A stretch of 60,000 nucleotides of DNA from Adiantum capillus-veneris (GCA_014529385.2 CM043950.1:64378935-64438934), one strand, 5' to 3'; counted from the stretch's first letter, positions 1 through 13,807 are shown. Notes: generated by a model not told the origin, from the sequence alone. Program-made: numbers and translations.

Positions 1-133
1 AGCATCGGGCCATTAGCCAATGACCCTAAAGCCTATTGCTAAGGAGCCAAAGATATCTGAGATGACTTTAGCAGATCTCACCAAGGCCATTCAAGAGAGT
101 CTTAGAGACAATTGTGATGCATAAAACAATCAT

Positions 134-966
134 ATGTATCCAAGAGGGGATCAACAATGGTGCTCAATATGCTATGGACCGCATAGTACCAGTGAATGCC
201 CTACATTTAGAGTAAAAATCAATGGGAACTGCAATGCCTGTGGGAGGTATGGTCATCAAGCTAAGGATTGCATAGTATTTAAGCGCGCAATGGCCAATAG
301 ACCAACCTTAGCATAGACAAACACACCTTGAGTGCCTGCATTGATGCCGGCCCCACCTCTTGAACAAACGTCACAACACATGGTCCCTAGGGCCCCGAAT
401 CTTGTTCAAACAACACCCTTACCACCTCCAGTGAGCTAGGACCTCAACTACCACGTCCGAGAATCACTTATGTGGATCAAGTGGGCTGTGAGTCATATAT
501 TGCTTGTTTGGAAGGCTGTGAGGAAGATATAGACCCTAATATTGCCTAAGGGATGAATGCTCTTGAAGAAAGTCCACAATACTACATGGAGGACTATTGG
601 GGACAAGTCAAACCTGTCTATCAAGTAGCTGCTCTTGTTGGAAGAGGCCAAAATATTAATTACACTGCCAAGAGACCACCTCTTCAATTCTATCAGTGTG
701 GAGGTCCACATCGTGGGGCCGAGTGTCCTATTAGGCTACAAAAGAATGCCACACTAATGAAAACCAATCAAGCGAGCACATCTACAATGCCGATACTCAT
801 GTGTAATCGATGTGGCATAGATCATCTGATTGCCCAATGTCCAAATAATCCAAATGCACCAAAGATCACGCCATTAAACTTGATTGAGGTTACCGAGGAG
901 CCATCACAAAGTACACCTATGGTGCCAATAAACGTACTCCACAATCGATGTGAAGGGAATCCTTGA
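134..966 (+). pseudogene. Gag fragment with four CCHC-like zinc knuckles (family B)
   Basis: Two open stretches, 134-316 and 553-966, lie in different frames. Four cysteine-rich motifs are visible: CSICYGPHSTSEC, CNACGRYGHQAKDC, QCGGPHRGAEC (first Cys lost) and CNRCGIDHLIAQC. CCHC knuckles bind retroelement RNA during particle assembly; four in a row is more than the usual one or two. A stop after 316 and a frame change before 553 break the protein. The second stretch overlaps the start of the protease ORF by 17 bases in another frame, so the protease would need a frameshift. The broken-gag call is secure; the exact original frame is not. Confidence 0.75.
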
Positions 967-1675
967 TGGTGGCGCTGGGGTTAGCATTGTGACTAGAAAT
1001 TGTTGGGAAACTATGGGAAGACCTCAGCTTGCGACCACAACCATAGTAGTGAAGATGGCCAATGGGTCTATTTTTAAACCTATTGGGATTCTAGAAGATC
1101 TCAAGATCAAGGTCTTTGGACATAAAATAAGAATTACCTTCATTTTTATGGATTTCTCCAAGCACACTATGGCATCTGAGATGATCTTAGGACGTCCTTT
1201 CATGAGGGAAGCAAAAATGGTGCATGACTGGTCTAAAAACCATGTCTACTTGCAGTTCCAAGATTTTGTTATTCGAGTAGATCTTGTAACTGGTCGAGCA
1301 CATCCTCTAGGAAACACGTTTATAATTGATCATAGATCTAACACCACAGTTCACTCAGCCCCATTGCAGTATTGTTACACGTGTAAAGCGGACACTGATG
1401 TTGGGGAAGATTCTCCTTATATGGATGTACTACCTGGGATGACTGAGTCAGAAAATGTGGATTGGGTCCACCTAACAGCAACCATAGACACTTGGGGAAA
1501 TAGGGGGATGACCTGGGTAACACCTGAGGGGGATGAAATGCCACCACTCGTACCCTTAAATATGCGAGAAGCAATGCATATAGCTTCTGTCAAGACTCAT
1601 CCTCATATAACAAAGAAAACATACAAGTGGGTCCCTAAAGCTTCTTTAGCGACCATAGCTAGTGATAAAAAGTAG
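950..1675 (+). pseudogene. Retroviral-type aspartic protease (family B)
   Basis: The 241-codon open frame starts with ILDGGAGVSIVT, the protease active-site loop in the D-G-G-A form common in plant Ty3 elements (compare LLDGGSGVNI in family D below). It ends the fold with MILGRPFMREAKMVHDW, the typical I-L-G-R-P-W/F flap-side strand. Such proteases cleave Gag-Pol. Downstream of about residue 120 the sequence is not recognisable and carries no RT. The start codon at 950 is simply the first ATG; the real polyprotein would enter from gag. Frame is intact, but upstream gag is broken, so it is probably not translated. Confidence 0.75.
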
Positions 1676-3915
1676 AAGCCTTGTAAGAAACATCCCACTC
1701 GCTCCAAGAAATGTAAGGAAATGTGGCGGTGGATTCCTAAATGACTATTGGAAGCCCAAGGCTGCTATCAAGGAAATGATCAAATATGGGTACCAAAATG
1801 TAGATTGTGTTCTTACCTGTCACTTGACCCATGTGAGCCCAATCCTCTGGATCCAAAACAAATTGAAGATCGCGGAAAGGAAAAAGTCATGGAATGCTAC
1901 ACACCCGCTCCCGAGCTAGTTTGGGTACCAAAGAAAGAACGATTTGTTCCACCTAGCTCAGGAAGGGGGGAGTGCCATGAAGCTTCTAGCTCCTCATGTA
2001 ATGCATCCATAGAGGTAAAAGCTTCTCCACAACCTTCACCTACAATAGTGGACCTCCATAAAGCTACAAAGGAATCCACCTCCCAGTGTTCAAGAATCAC
2101 CTGATGAACCACTTCAAGTTCAATCCTAGGAGAGTACCTTACCACCCTTGCAACTCGATGAGACACCTAAGGTAATAGAAAAATACTAGCAAAAATCCTC
2201 ACCTATTACCAACTGGAACAATTGGTTTCAAAGGGTGATGAGCATATTTCAAACAGTATGACCTACCCAAGGAAGGGGGGAGTCCTCACTCACGTCAATA
2301 TTTTGGATCCCCATTCTCTTAAATTTTCTTCCCTGACATCTGAACTCTGCAATTGAGGGACTATATATACATAGCATTATACTAGTTCTAGAAAACATAC
2401 AAAAAATAAAAACAGTAAAGAGCAAGAGCAATTAGCAAATGAGTGTGCACAATACTAGTCAAAATCATTGACCCAGACCTACACATGTCACATCCGGTAC
2501 AGTGAAACAGAAACCTATGTCATCAAACACCTTTGATCCTCATCACTCGAGTGATGGAGGATAGGTAAGATTAGTACCATAGGAGTGTTTCTGTTTTAGA
2601 GTTTAGTGATTAGCAAAGTTCTTTCTTCCCAATGATGTGTCTCCTAGAGGTATTCTTTGTGTTTCCTCGTGTGTACATGAACGTGTTGCTATGGTTAGGA
2701 TTTGGACTTTCATGGAATGTTTCTCTCGTTCACTCTTCAAACCAAGTGAGATCATCAACACAAACAGGTGTTTCTTGTCCATTAGCATTGCCCCTTATCT
2801 TTTTTGCATCCATGTTTGTTTGCTTTAATTATGATTGGTAGCATAATATTCAACGCATTTGCTTAGTATCAAACATTAATTCAATGTAGTTTTTTGTCAT
2901 AATCACTAGTCTAGGTTTAAAAAAACAAGCAGTCCGGCTAAGCTAGGTGTTAGAGATCTTCTCTTAATACCATGGGGAATGTCTTCCTAATAATCAGTGG
3001 TTACTTAGGTTCTTAATCCGATTTAGGCAGCATTGTGTGCAATGTACTAGGGCTTTCTAGTGGGCTTAGTCCTTATTGACCTTTAGCTTAAGTATTATAA
3101 AGGGAGTTTACGAATGTGATGAGCCTGGGGAGGGTAACAGTGTTATATGACCCCCCAAAGTTATAAAATTAAAATGCTGAAAACGAACAAAAAATAAAAA
3201 ATGAAAGTGCCACAATGTAAAATCAAAAGCGGAAAGAGAAATCTCAGGTTCATTTGGTACTTCACTCACATGTATTGCCTATGGTACTAGAGCCCTAGAG
3301 GATCCCAGTGTGGGTGCTTTTCCTTGAAAAGAAAAAAACCCAAGGCATACAAAATAAGCACACACATCAAAATGGAATCACTGTGAAAAGACTTTGGGGG
3401 GTCAAAGAAAAGGAAATAAGTCAGGCGATGATTTCATGAGCAATTCCTTTTATCGTTTCTTAACTACAAGGTCTTCTAGGTATAGCCTCTAGTCAACCCT
3501 CGGACATGAAATACTTGGCTCTCGCGATTAAAAAGCTTAATTGACCAGAGAAAATTGAGAAGCTTGTCCATGGTATTAATAGTTGATCTCTAGTGCCTTT
3601 CGATCGTTAAATTAGCGACCCCATACTTGTTTAGTTTTTGACCTTTACAATTGTTTATGCGTGGGATTATATCACAATTTAATGTTTATTACTAACAAAT
3701 GGTTTAAAATTTTGTTACCAATAATCAATTTGTCTGTCTACAACTACATATGCTTTTTAATTGTATATGAGAATGCAATTACTGTGCCCATGTTGTCTGA
3801 TTTTGCAGTGACTGAAGAAGGCTAAGGACATTCATCTCAAATGCTCTTCCACCTCGACGAATAAACTTCAACTCAATAGCTTTCGAGGACGGAATCTACA
3901 TCAGGAAGGGGGGCA
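1676..3915 (+). other. Non-coding or unrecognised tail of family B
   Basis: Only a degenerate low-similarity reading continues to about 2104 (two frames, several stops). There is no RT, RNase H or integrase. A purine-rich AGGAAGGGGGGAG appears at 2269, another at 3903 just before the LTR. The segment about 2390-3915 has a shorter homologue at about 26540-27054 (shared AGAGCAAGAGC and CACATGTCACATC-like strings), which places it inside the element rather than in host DNA. Confidence 0.6.
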
Positions 3916-4204
3916 TGTTAACCCTCACGCACATTCCTATCACCTACAATAGACGCCGTATTATTTATTTGGTAAAGTCAAGTACCGGGCTTGTCGGTCC
4001 AATAGGAAAAGGGTAAGAGTGATCACCAATGAGAGGTGTACTCTAATAGGGACATTCAAGGGTTAGTTGGCTAAGTATGGGCACGCAAGTGTGAATGGGG
4101 CGAGCTCATATAGAAGTCACCTAAACCTAAAAATCATACATTCTCTCATTTGTGCAATTGAAGAGTGCACTTGCTCCATCTCCATCTTCTTCTTCTTCAT
4201 CTCC

Positions 4205-4285
<81 letters not shown>

Positions 4286-4505
4286 CGATCGAGCATTACG
4301 ACGATGGCACGGCGGCGGCGAGACGGTTGAGTGCGGCACGGTGGTATCTCCTTCTTCTTCACGGTGAGGAATCCTCCACGAAGGCGAGCGTAGGGCGGTG
4401 AGTGACACACCCTTGCTCTCTTGAGCTTGCTAGATTAGTCTAGTTGTGTGCTTGGAGCCATTTGTGGCTTGCACACAGTGTATTGACAAGTCCCTTGCAT
4501 TGACA
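3916..4505 (+). repeat. 3' LTR of family B (copy B1)
   Basis: The 590-bp LTR starts TGTTAACC right after a purine tract and ends CATTGACA (TG...CA). It aligns with 27055-27634, including the stretch around ATTGAAGAGTGCAC, a compound (GT)n(GA)n tract and the end GTCCCTTGCATTGACA. The sequence following it (4506 on) belongs to a different retrotransposon, so this is a junction between two elements. Confidence 0.75.
4206..4286 (+). repeat. (GT)n(GA)n compound microsatellite inside LTR B1
   Basis: About 27 GT units run directly into about 13 GA units. The second LTR copy carries a shorter version at the same place (about 27360-27417), so the microsatellite is part of the LTR itself and is spread by the element. 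All long Cys-Val or His-Thr reading frames here are artefacts of this repeat. Confidence 0.95.
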
Positions 4506-5773
4506 ATGTGATAGACGCGCATAGAATGGTCCCATGACTATGACGAGGTTTTTGACAGAGTTAAAGAGGTTTTGAGTACGCTGCCCATTATGCAGGCTCC
4601 TGATTGGGAAAAGGAGTTTAATGTTAACCCATCACTGGGAGATGATGCTATCGGGGCTATGTTATTGCAAAGGGGGAAGGAATCTCAGTTTATGAAGCCT
4701 GTTTATTATGCTAGCAGAGTAAAGACTCCTCATGAAAGAGATTTTTTTGAAATTGAATTGGTGATGACCAATATGGTTTGTGTTTGCAGACGATTCAGAC
4801 ACTACTTGCTGCAAAAGTCATTCACCTTCCTCACCAGTTATTCATTGCTTCCGCAAAACTGTTCAATAATTCAAATATATCAAAAATAGTGATGAAATGG
4901 GTTATTGAGCTTCAGAAGTTTCAGTTCACCTTTTTGGTAGAGGAAAGTACTCGGGCTACCCTGATAGATCTTCTCACTTATAATGATACTCCGGTTATGG
5001 TTAAAGAAGAGGTGGTGCAAAAGAAGGAATTCAAGACTCTTGCCATCCCTAATCCTTCAATGTTATACTTTGATGGTTCTTATTAAAGAAGTCATGATGC
5101 TGCTCTAGGAGACATTGTTATTTATGATGCACAAGGAAATCTTATGAGGAAGCAAGGGTTGAAACTTGATGCCAAAAGTAATAATGAAGTAGAATACATG
5201 GCTCTTGAGGGTGGTTTTCATATTTGCTTACAATTGGGAATTAGGCGCTTGCAAATCAAAGGAGATGCTTTGTTAGTTGTGAAGCAAGTGTTGGGAGTAT
5301 GGAAAAATAAGAACCCTAAACTGAAAATTTTATGCTTCAAAGTGAAAGTGATGCTCAAAAAATTTGAAGCATGGAGTTTACAGAATATTGAGTGGTCTCT
5401 AAATGAAGAAGCTCATGATGTTGCCCAAGAGATGATCACTTGTGTGTTTGTGGTAAAGGCAGATGCCCCTTTATATCATGGGAGGGAAATCTTATCAAAG
5501 GAAGTGGATTTTCTATTGACAGATACTCTACTTGAAGGTTTACCGTCTTGTAAAAAGTATGCATTCATAAGAAAATCCAAGAAATATAAAATGCTTGAAG
5601 ATGTGCTTTACATGAAAGGAGGTGATTTGGTTTTGCGTCGTGTACCTTGGAAAGAGGAAATTTACAAAATCCTGGAAGAAAATCATGAGGGGTCTTGTGG
5701 AGGCCATTTTGCTATGAAGATCATGTTGCATAAGGTCTTGCAAGAAGGTTATATATGGCCGAGTATTCAATGA
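4506..5773 (+). pseudogene. Ty3/gypsy pol fragment: RT connection and RNase H (family C)
   Basis: The fragment begins inside pol immediately after LTR B1. Residues such as PIMQAPDWEKEF, NPSLGDDAIGAMLLQ and PVYYASRVKTPHERD mark the RNase H domain that follows RT in Ty3 elements; a second RNase H-like part lies at 5055-5430 (MLYFDGSY; NNEVEYMALEGG). The 5' catalytic RT is missing. One frame (4778 onward) stays open except for TAA at 5084 and TGA at 5771, with no frameshift. It runs directly into the integrase below. The 5' truncation at 4506 coincides with the LTR junction. Confidence 0.8.
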
Positions 5774-6868
5774 GATGTTAATCATTGGTGCAAGTCGTGT
5801 CTGCCTTGTCAAAGGATGGGAAAGAGAATTTTGAAGCGTGAATTGTGAAAGAAAATTCTAGCTTTTGATGTGTTTGAGAAATGGGGTCTCAATGCTATTG
5901 GACCCTTACCTATGACTAGCAAAAGAAATGCTTACATCTTGATCGCAACGGATTATTTGTCACGATGGGCAAGAGCCAAAGCTATCAAATAGATTTCCAA
6001 TAAAGAGATGGGAAAATTTGTTTATGAGTACATATGTTGCACATTTGGTGTGCCACTAGAGCTACTTTCTGATAGAGGACGAGGATTTAGAGAAAAGTTG
6101 TTTGATTTCTTAGGCGAAAAGCTCAATATACATCATAGGTAGAGTTCTCCCTATTATCCACAATGCAATGGTCTTAATGAAAGGTTCAATGGAGAGTTGG
6201 TAAAGATCTTAACAAAGATGACTCAGACACATAGGAAGACTTGGGATTCAGAGTTGCCTTATGCGTTATGGGCCTACAGAATTGCTATCAAAATGAGCAC
6301 ATAATTTTTAGCTTACCACTTGGTTTATGGCAAGGAAGCTTTATTGCCAATTGCAGTGGAAAGTCATGCTCTCAAGTTGTTGTCATTGGAAGATGAGGTG
6401 AAAACAGATGCATGGCAGAAAAGGTTATTAGATTTACAATGTTTGCAATTGGATAGTGTTTTAGCTTTGAGCTACTATGAGGAAGTGTCAAGGAAGGCTC
6501 AACTAAGATCCAATGAGCGCGTGGAGGATAAAAAATTTGAGAAGGGTGACTTGGTGTTGCCATACAATAGTAAATTGGACAATACCTTTCAGAAGAAATT
6601 TCAAATAAAATGGGAAGGTCCTTTTACTGTTGTAAACAAATTTGAAAATGGCACATATCAATTGGCCAACTTAAATGGTGCACAACATAAAGATTGTGTT
6701 AATGATTATAGATTGAAGAAGTATCTAGCACGTTTGATGACGATTGTGACTGATGAGATTCTATCAATAGAAGGAGACAATGTGGAAATATCTGAAAATG
6801 TGGATGAGGTTTCTGGGGATGAGATGCAGCAGTTGTTCACCCTAGACAACTCTGCTTGTCATGAATGA
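5774..6868 (+). pseudogene. Ty3/gypsy integrase (family C)
   Basis: The H2C2 zinc finger starts just upstream (NHEGSCGGHF ... CKSCLPCQ, 5680-5812). The catalytic core follows: GLNAIGPL, ELLSDRGRGF and QCNGLNERFN. The first catalytic Asp of the DDE triad is Asn (AAT at 5891-5893; other copies have D). The C-terminal part (GDLVLPYNSKLD, KWEGPFTVV, NDYRLKKYL) is complete to 6868. Stops at 5990 (TAG), 6140 (TAG) and 6302 (TAA) interrupt the same frame as the RNase H part; no frameshift is needed over 2.1 kb. Integrase would insert the cDNA; this copy is doubly disabled. Confidence 0.85.
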
Positions 6869-7985
6869 TCAAACAGGCTAGGGGGGGTTGGCAAGCTATG
6901 TCAGGCATTTTTTGGATGAAGATAAAGTCCCTAATCCATGCTAAAAAGCTTGCTCACTAGCTTCGAGTACATAAATGTACATAATGCTTAGAGTTTTCAG
7001 AGTGCTCTTATAAAATTTATGTATAAAGACTTGGTTCTGCTTAGTCATTTGCAAGAGTTTTGGGTTGGTTAAACTTCTAAAAGGTGGTTTTCACTGAGTG
7101 TTTTCAGTCGTGCTTGATAGCCGGTGAATCGGACTCATACATCATGCGTTACATGCATTTGAAGTGAGCGGTTCCTTACTTAGAAAGTGGGTGCGGATGC
7201 ATGCGAGGAAAGGCAAGTGGGATGATTTGATATATTTAATTAGAAAAGGTGTGGCCGAGGATTTTTGGAAATAGCCGAAGTGATAAGCTCCGAGCCGGGG
7301 CTTTACATCGTCGCATTCGGTGCTCGGAGTCACCTGCCACACTGCCGCCAAGATTGCTCGGTGTGGGGAGCAAAACAAAAAATTTATAGGCTTAAGTGGG
7401 GAGGTGGGAGAATGGTGCCAAGTGGCAATTGAGTAATCCCACATGGGGGGGAGCAAGTGGAAATTGGTGGGTATAAGGGGGGGAGTGGGCACCCCCAAAG
7501 GTTGTATCAAAGGGGAAAATGGAGCTTCCTTGCCTTGCTAATGGGGGCTCGTGGGTGTTGGGGGACAGAGAGGGCGCCCATTCTCAGTTCCCACCAGCTG
7601 GCCAAGCGCTTGGGGTTCTTTTTGGTCCACCAGACAGCTCCCTTCCCCACTTTCCTTGGTCAAAAAATGGCCGACATGCCATTTTCTACCCAAATTAAGC
7701 CCAAAATGGACCAATTAAAAGCTGACCAAAGAGAGAACCATGTTGGCTATGAGGGGAGAGAAAATTCCTTGGGATAAGATCCAAAAAATGCCACTTTTTA
7801 ATGGCTGCAATTCCTTGCACACCCTTTTTGCTTACAGAGACTAGCTTTTTTGGAGCTTTTGAGAGATACCCAAACTTCAAAAGCTTGTAACTCTCTCGTC
7901 TGTTGTCAGAATCAATCATATGGATACTCTACGGAGGCTACATGACACGATTGTTCTCCCGGCCATAGTTTTCTTGGTGGCCTTG
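6869..7985 (+). repeat. Probable 3' LTR and UTR of family C
   Basis: A purine tract (GGCTAGGGGGGG, 6876-6887) follows the integrase stop by a few bases, and a TG occurs at 6889, the expected 5' edge of a 3' LTR. There is no second copy in the window to fix the far end. The segment has no convincing ORF. The boundary 7985 is where I stop seeing related composition, not a proven end. Confidence 0.4.
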
Positions 7986-9359
7986 GCATTGATGAGAAGA
8001 GCACTTGCATCAATAACAATCCATTGAAATCTAAAAGGAGCAGTCTGTGTGATAAATAAAAGCTATAAGGAGAAGGTGATCCTTGAGAGAATGAAAAAAA
8101 TTATTAAAAAAGTTCCTACTTCAATCATATCTGCAACTCGACCAGGATAGGATTCCATTGCTTTCCCCTAGTGACAAGCCACTTACCTTATCTATTATAG
8201 ATTCCTTTATGTAGAGACCTTGTAGCAAGTACTAAGCATGGATCATCAACCTCCATCAACATGAGTAGTCATCCTTGTGTGGAGCCACCTTGAATTCTTT
8301 GAACTTTGCCCTATAAAATTGAAAACTCCATACTTTTATTCCATGATCCATGAGTAAACGTTTAATACATATGCACAAGCAAACAACTGATATCTTTAGG
8401 ATATGATACTTCAATGATAGTTTTATGATATATCAATTATATGTTTAGACAATGCTATTAAGCAATGGTTTTTTTACAGCAATGATGCTTCAATGATTTC
8501 TTCAAAATATGATTCTTCATCTCAACGATCAAGTACACTTACATCTGGAACACAAGAAGTGTGTCGATTACAAAGTTAGCCACCAAGTTCTCAAGCTCGA
8601 TCACTACAAGACTCGAGTGGCTCTTGTTTTTGTAGGGTACAACAATAGCCATAACATCCAATGGATTGAAATATTGAAGTCAGGAAGATATTCTTCACTT
8701 TTTTATCGTGGGTGATCTCATCAATGATGAGAGTTGTGAATTAGCTACAAAAACTTTGTCCTTGAAGAGAATTAGGATGCTTGCTTGATCAACCTATTCA
8801 ATGAGGTAGCCATAGTAAGCAAAATAGTACTCACTAGGAAGAAAAAACTTTGCAAGAAAACATTTAGGTCTTCATAAATGAGAGAAGCATATAGAATGTT
8901 TTCAAAGACATGGGATTCCTTGCCCATCAAAATCTTGATATCTACCATGTCAAGCTATCTTTGAACACTCTCAAATCAATGAAGAAATCCATGCCTGCTT
9001 TGATGGTACACAAATATGTCATGTTTTCCTTGTCTAGATCCCTTGGCTCTTCAATGAAAATTTGATGCTATTTTTTATAAGCTTCTCTTTTAGCGTCTAC
9101 GTATTTCCTATCTTCATCTGCCATCTGGCTCCTATCGCGGCTCTTGTTCCTATGTTTACATCATGTGTGACATCAAGAGGTGGTTGTTCTTTTCGTATCC
9201 TAGCAAGAGGAATTAACAATATCTCTCTCAATTTTCATTAACAAAGTCAACTGGATGAAAAAAACTATCTTATGAAAATTAAGCCAAAGAATCACTTAAG
9301 GATCTACTAGAAGTAGCAAAAAAAATCTATACGGTTAGTGTTTATGATATTGATTTTCT
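7986..9359. other. Unassigned AT-rich stretch with a possible minus-strand coding relic
   Basis: No recognised domain. On the minus strand about 9130-8880 gives a peptide-like reading (MADEDRKYVDAKREAYKK, then EEPRDLDKENMTYL) interrupted by stops that could all be former Gln codons. It may be a gene fragment or an element ORF. I do not recognise it. Confidence 0.25.

Positions 9360-10828
<1,469 letters not shown>

Positions 10829-10888
<60 letters not shown>
10829..10888. repeat. (GA)n microsatellite at the 5' truncation point of LINE copy 1
   Basis: About 30 GA units directly at the 5' edge of the truncated LINE. It could be a pre-existing GA target that the LINE (TC)n tail annealed to, or the tail of an older copy. 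Confidence 0.85.
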
Positions 10889-10892
<4 letters not shown>

Positions 10893-11322
10893 CACATGTC
10901 CTAGAATCCTACTTTTCTGGGGATACCCTACCCTAATGGCTCCTTTTTGAACAAATGAACATCACTAAGAAGTACCCTGCTTAAACAAGCTCGGCAGAGG
11001 GGCTTCTAGCAAACGAAGATGCTTTGGAGACTTGGGCTGAGGCTAAGGCCTATGGCCATGACATAGAGCTCTTGGGCAATCCACTTTGGTGAGAGGTTTC
11101 CAGATCAGGCACATATAAATCAAGGTGATTGTGCTACCTACCTTTCAACGACAATAATAATCAGAAGCAACCTAGAGATCACTCCCTTTTTCTCTATCAT
11201 AAGCCGGCCAAGACTGGTGGGTTAGTGATGCTCAAGTATGAGAAACTAGCAAAAATATTGCAACAATACGTGTATCATCCCGCTCTAATAATTAGGCAAC
11301 GCTGAACAAGAGGGATGCACAG

Positions 11323-11325
<3 letters not shown>
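10889..11325. other. Unassigned spacer between LINE copies
   Basis: No ORF of interest, repeat or RNA gene seen. Confidence 0.4.

Positions 11326-11392
<67 letters not shown>
11326..11392 (-). repeat. (TC)n tail of LINE copy 2
   Basis: About 33 GA units (plus strand) immediately after the LINE 3' UTR, at the same junction as in copy 1. Confidence 0.85.
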
Positions 11393-11395
<3 letters not shown>

Positions 11396-12892
11396 TATTA
11401 TCCTCCTCGAAGGTCAAATATGACCCATGGGACCAAAGTTACATGTGATGTAGTATGTGTGTGGTTGATGAGCGACTCTCGATGCCCCAAAATTATGGTG
11501 ACGAGAGTCGCAATGGAGAGGCTACACTGTGGCTAGGAGAGGAAAGTGTGTAGGTCAAAGTCATGGTTGAAAATGTGAGGGAAGCAAGTTTGGATGTGAC
11601 CAAAAGCTGAGCACTCTAGTAGTGCGTGGTACTCAGACTCTCAAACTTGCAGTGAGCATAATGTGCACAATCAATTTGACTCTTCTCCATTGGCCCACTG
11701 CCCTATCTTGCATCGAAGGGAGTGGAAGCTAAGTGGAATGGCTACGAAAGTGCATATCATTGACAAGGGGATAGGCTCAAGCATGTAAGGGTGAGTACGG
11801 TTTCCTCTTTCAACAAAGAACATGGTTTTGTGGTTGGGGGAAATATGGGTGGTGTAATGTATGAAGCGTGACCCACTAGATTCCTCCCAAGCCATAATAC
11901 ATTGGCATTGTAGAAAAACTTCATTCTCTTGGGAGTCAATTGAGGCATCATGTAGAAAGTGTATTGCATCCATCACCCAAACCACTTCTTTATTTCTTGC
12001 ATCCATCCCGTGCTCAAGATCTTGCTTTTATGTGTCTTTTGAACTTTTTTGCTTGCTTCCCATGCAATTGTAGAAAGTCAATGTGAGGGGTTTTGACACA
12101 TGTTTATCATGTACTCCACAACCCTTTCCATACCCATAACCTCAATTGGAAGAGATCTCAACTCAAGAAGTAGGAGCATATATGGTGTTGACAAATCTTT
12201 ATCATGTACTCCACATCCCTTTCCATACCCATAACCTCAATTGGAAGAGATCCCGACTCAAGAAGGAGGAGCATATATGATGTTTGTGTCTTCACTTGGA
12301 TAAATTTTGTAAGAAAATTCTTTTGAACATTATCAAACTCTTTCCAAGTAGACTTTGAGATGTTTCCGCCCCACACTTCAACTCCATAAAGAAGAACCAA
12401 TGTACCCAATGTGTTAAAAAGGTACTTCTTGAGAACCCAACACTTGATGTTTCCCGCATTACACATGTTCTCCAATGCATAGTACGCTCTCTTTCCCGCT
12501 TCCAAAAAAAGCATAGCCCATTCATATCACTTGTGATTGGCAAGAACCTCAAGGCCAAGGTACTTAAATCCCTCAACAATTTCAAGTATCTCATTGTTGT
12601 ACACAATGCATGGCTTCTCCTTATGGTTGGTTTTTACAAGCATAACATTTTTTTGAATTTGTTCACAATCAGCCCACTATGCAAGTAAAAGTTCTCAAAA
12701 TCCTCTTTCCATGCGCAACTCACACATCACCTTCTCATAGATTCAAGAAACCTCAAGCATAAATTCACTTGGCACTTGGAGTTCTTCCATACTTCTCCAC
12801 AAATTGTGACGTGGAATCATATCAAAAGCTTTCTTAAAGTCCATGTTAGCGGGTTTCCATGATGGACATCTACAGCTTAGTTCTTTTTTACT
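11393..12892 (-). pseudogene. LINE ORF2 fragment with RT thumb and C-terminal region, copy 2
   Basis: From the high end the minus strand shows an RT palm remnant (FKKAFDMIPRHNLW with stops, about 12845-12790), a thumb (KPCIVYNNEILEIVEGFKYL, GKRAYYALENM, LYGVEVWGG) and the C-terminal region shared with copy 1. The segment that should hold the catalytic F/YxDD box is absent between about 12690 and 12650, so an internal deletion is likely. A 95-bp tandem duplication lies at 12100-12285. Several frameshifts and stops make it dead. Confidence 0.75.
12100..12285. repeat. 95-bp tandem duplication inside LINE copy 2
   Basis: The string TTATCATGTACTCCACA occurs at 12104 and again 95 bases later at 12199, each followed by the same CCCATAACCTCAATTGGAAG sequence. 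Copy 1 has only one unit, so the duplication arose within copy 2. Confidence 0.8.
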
Positions 12893-13807
12893 AACATAAT
12901 GTCAATATGCAAGGAAGATGTCAATATGCAAGGAAGAGACTCGGGGTGGGGCACGGAGACTTAATGAGGGTGTAAATCTCACCAAAGTAAACTCGAAGAC
13001 TACTCGTTCTTACAACAAAAGCAAATCAAACACTTCCTAGTCAGACAATCAGTATGTATCCATTCTCAACACTCAACATAATCACGCCGTTTAGGTATGC
13101 AAATGAATCCGAAATGTCATGAAACTTAAGGAGAGGTATCACAACACTTAAGGGCTCAATCCTACCAAGTTCTGTCATCATCTGGGAAGGTATATAAATC
13201 ATGATCCATCACAAAATATGTGTAGAAAATAGAAACAGAAGTATTTGAAAGGGTCCACCTTAAGCATAGAAACACTTATCCATGGTCAAAACATAAAAAA
13301 ACAACCATTTTAGCTCCCAAATCAATGCATTTAGCTCACAAACAACTCTTCGCAAACCACAGCAGAATTGGAAATGATTACACTTAGATTGAAGAGCAAG
13401 AGACAAGGAACACAATGTACCAATCGGAATAGAATTCTGATTACCCGTTCATGAGAAATGATGATTACAATTTGTAGTCACAAGAGGCTTTTGCAGCATA
13501 CGTTTTCTTCTCCCAGCTAATGATAATAATCCCCTCCAAAGTAAGGGTTTTGAATTTAAAATTAGGGGGCTTTCCCATGGCCAACCGGCCTATTACAAAG
13601 GGTAGACTCAGAGAACATAAATAGAGTATGGTCAAATCTTCTTATGATTACAACTCATTTTTGGCAGAATTACAGGGTTTGTGCCGAAAAAATAAAGTAT
13701 CCTCCGGGTTTGGTGCACATACACCTACTCGCTCGTATCCACCAACCATTCCCCTCTTCTTATTCATTTGCACGCCCTCGTGCAAACTGCAACTGAGGGA
13801 ATTCGCT
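12893..13807. other. Unassigned spacer; possible remains of a retrotransposon flank
   Basis: A short direct duplication (GTCAATATGCAAGGAAGA twice, about 12900-12938) is visible. No domain or RNA gene was recognised. It lies downstream of the coiled-coil gag-like ORF on the minus strand. Confidence 0.35.

Larger units (their letters stand above)
1..4505 (+). mobile_element. Family B retrotransposon, 3' portion: gag, protease, long non-pol tail, 3' LTR
   Basis: Reading 5' to 3' I see gag zinc knuckles (134-966), an aspartic protease (950-1675), about 2.2 kb without RT, RNase H or integrase, a purine tract (AGGAAGGGGGG near 3903-3913) and an LTR beginning TGTTAACC. The 5' end lies outside the window. 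A second copy of the 3' end sits at about 26535-27634 and shares the internal sequence, purine tract and LTR, which is why I treat this as one family. The lack of RT/IN between protease and LTR suggests a non-autonomous element of the gag-only type (compare TR-GAG elements in plants). An internal deletion of a full element is the alternative. Confidence 0.75.
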
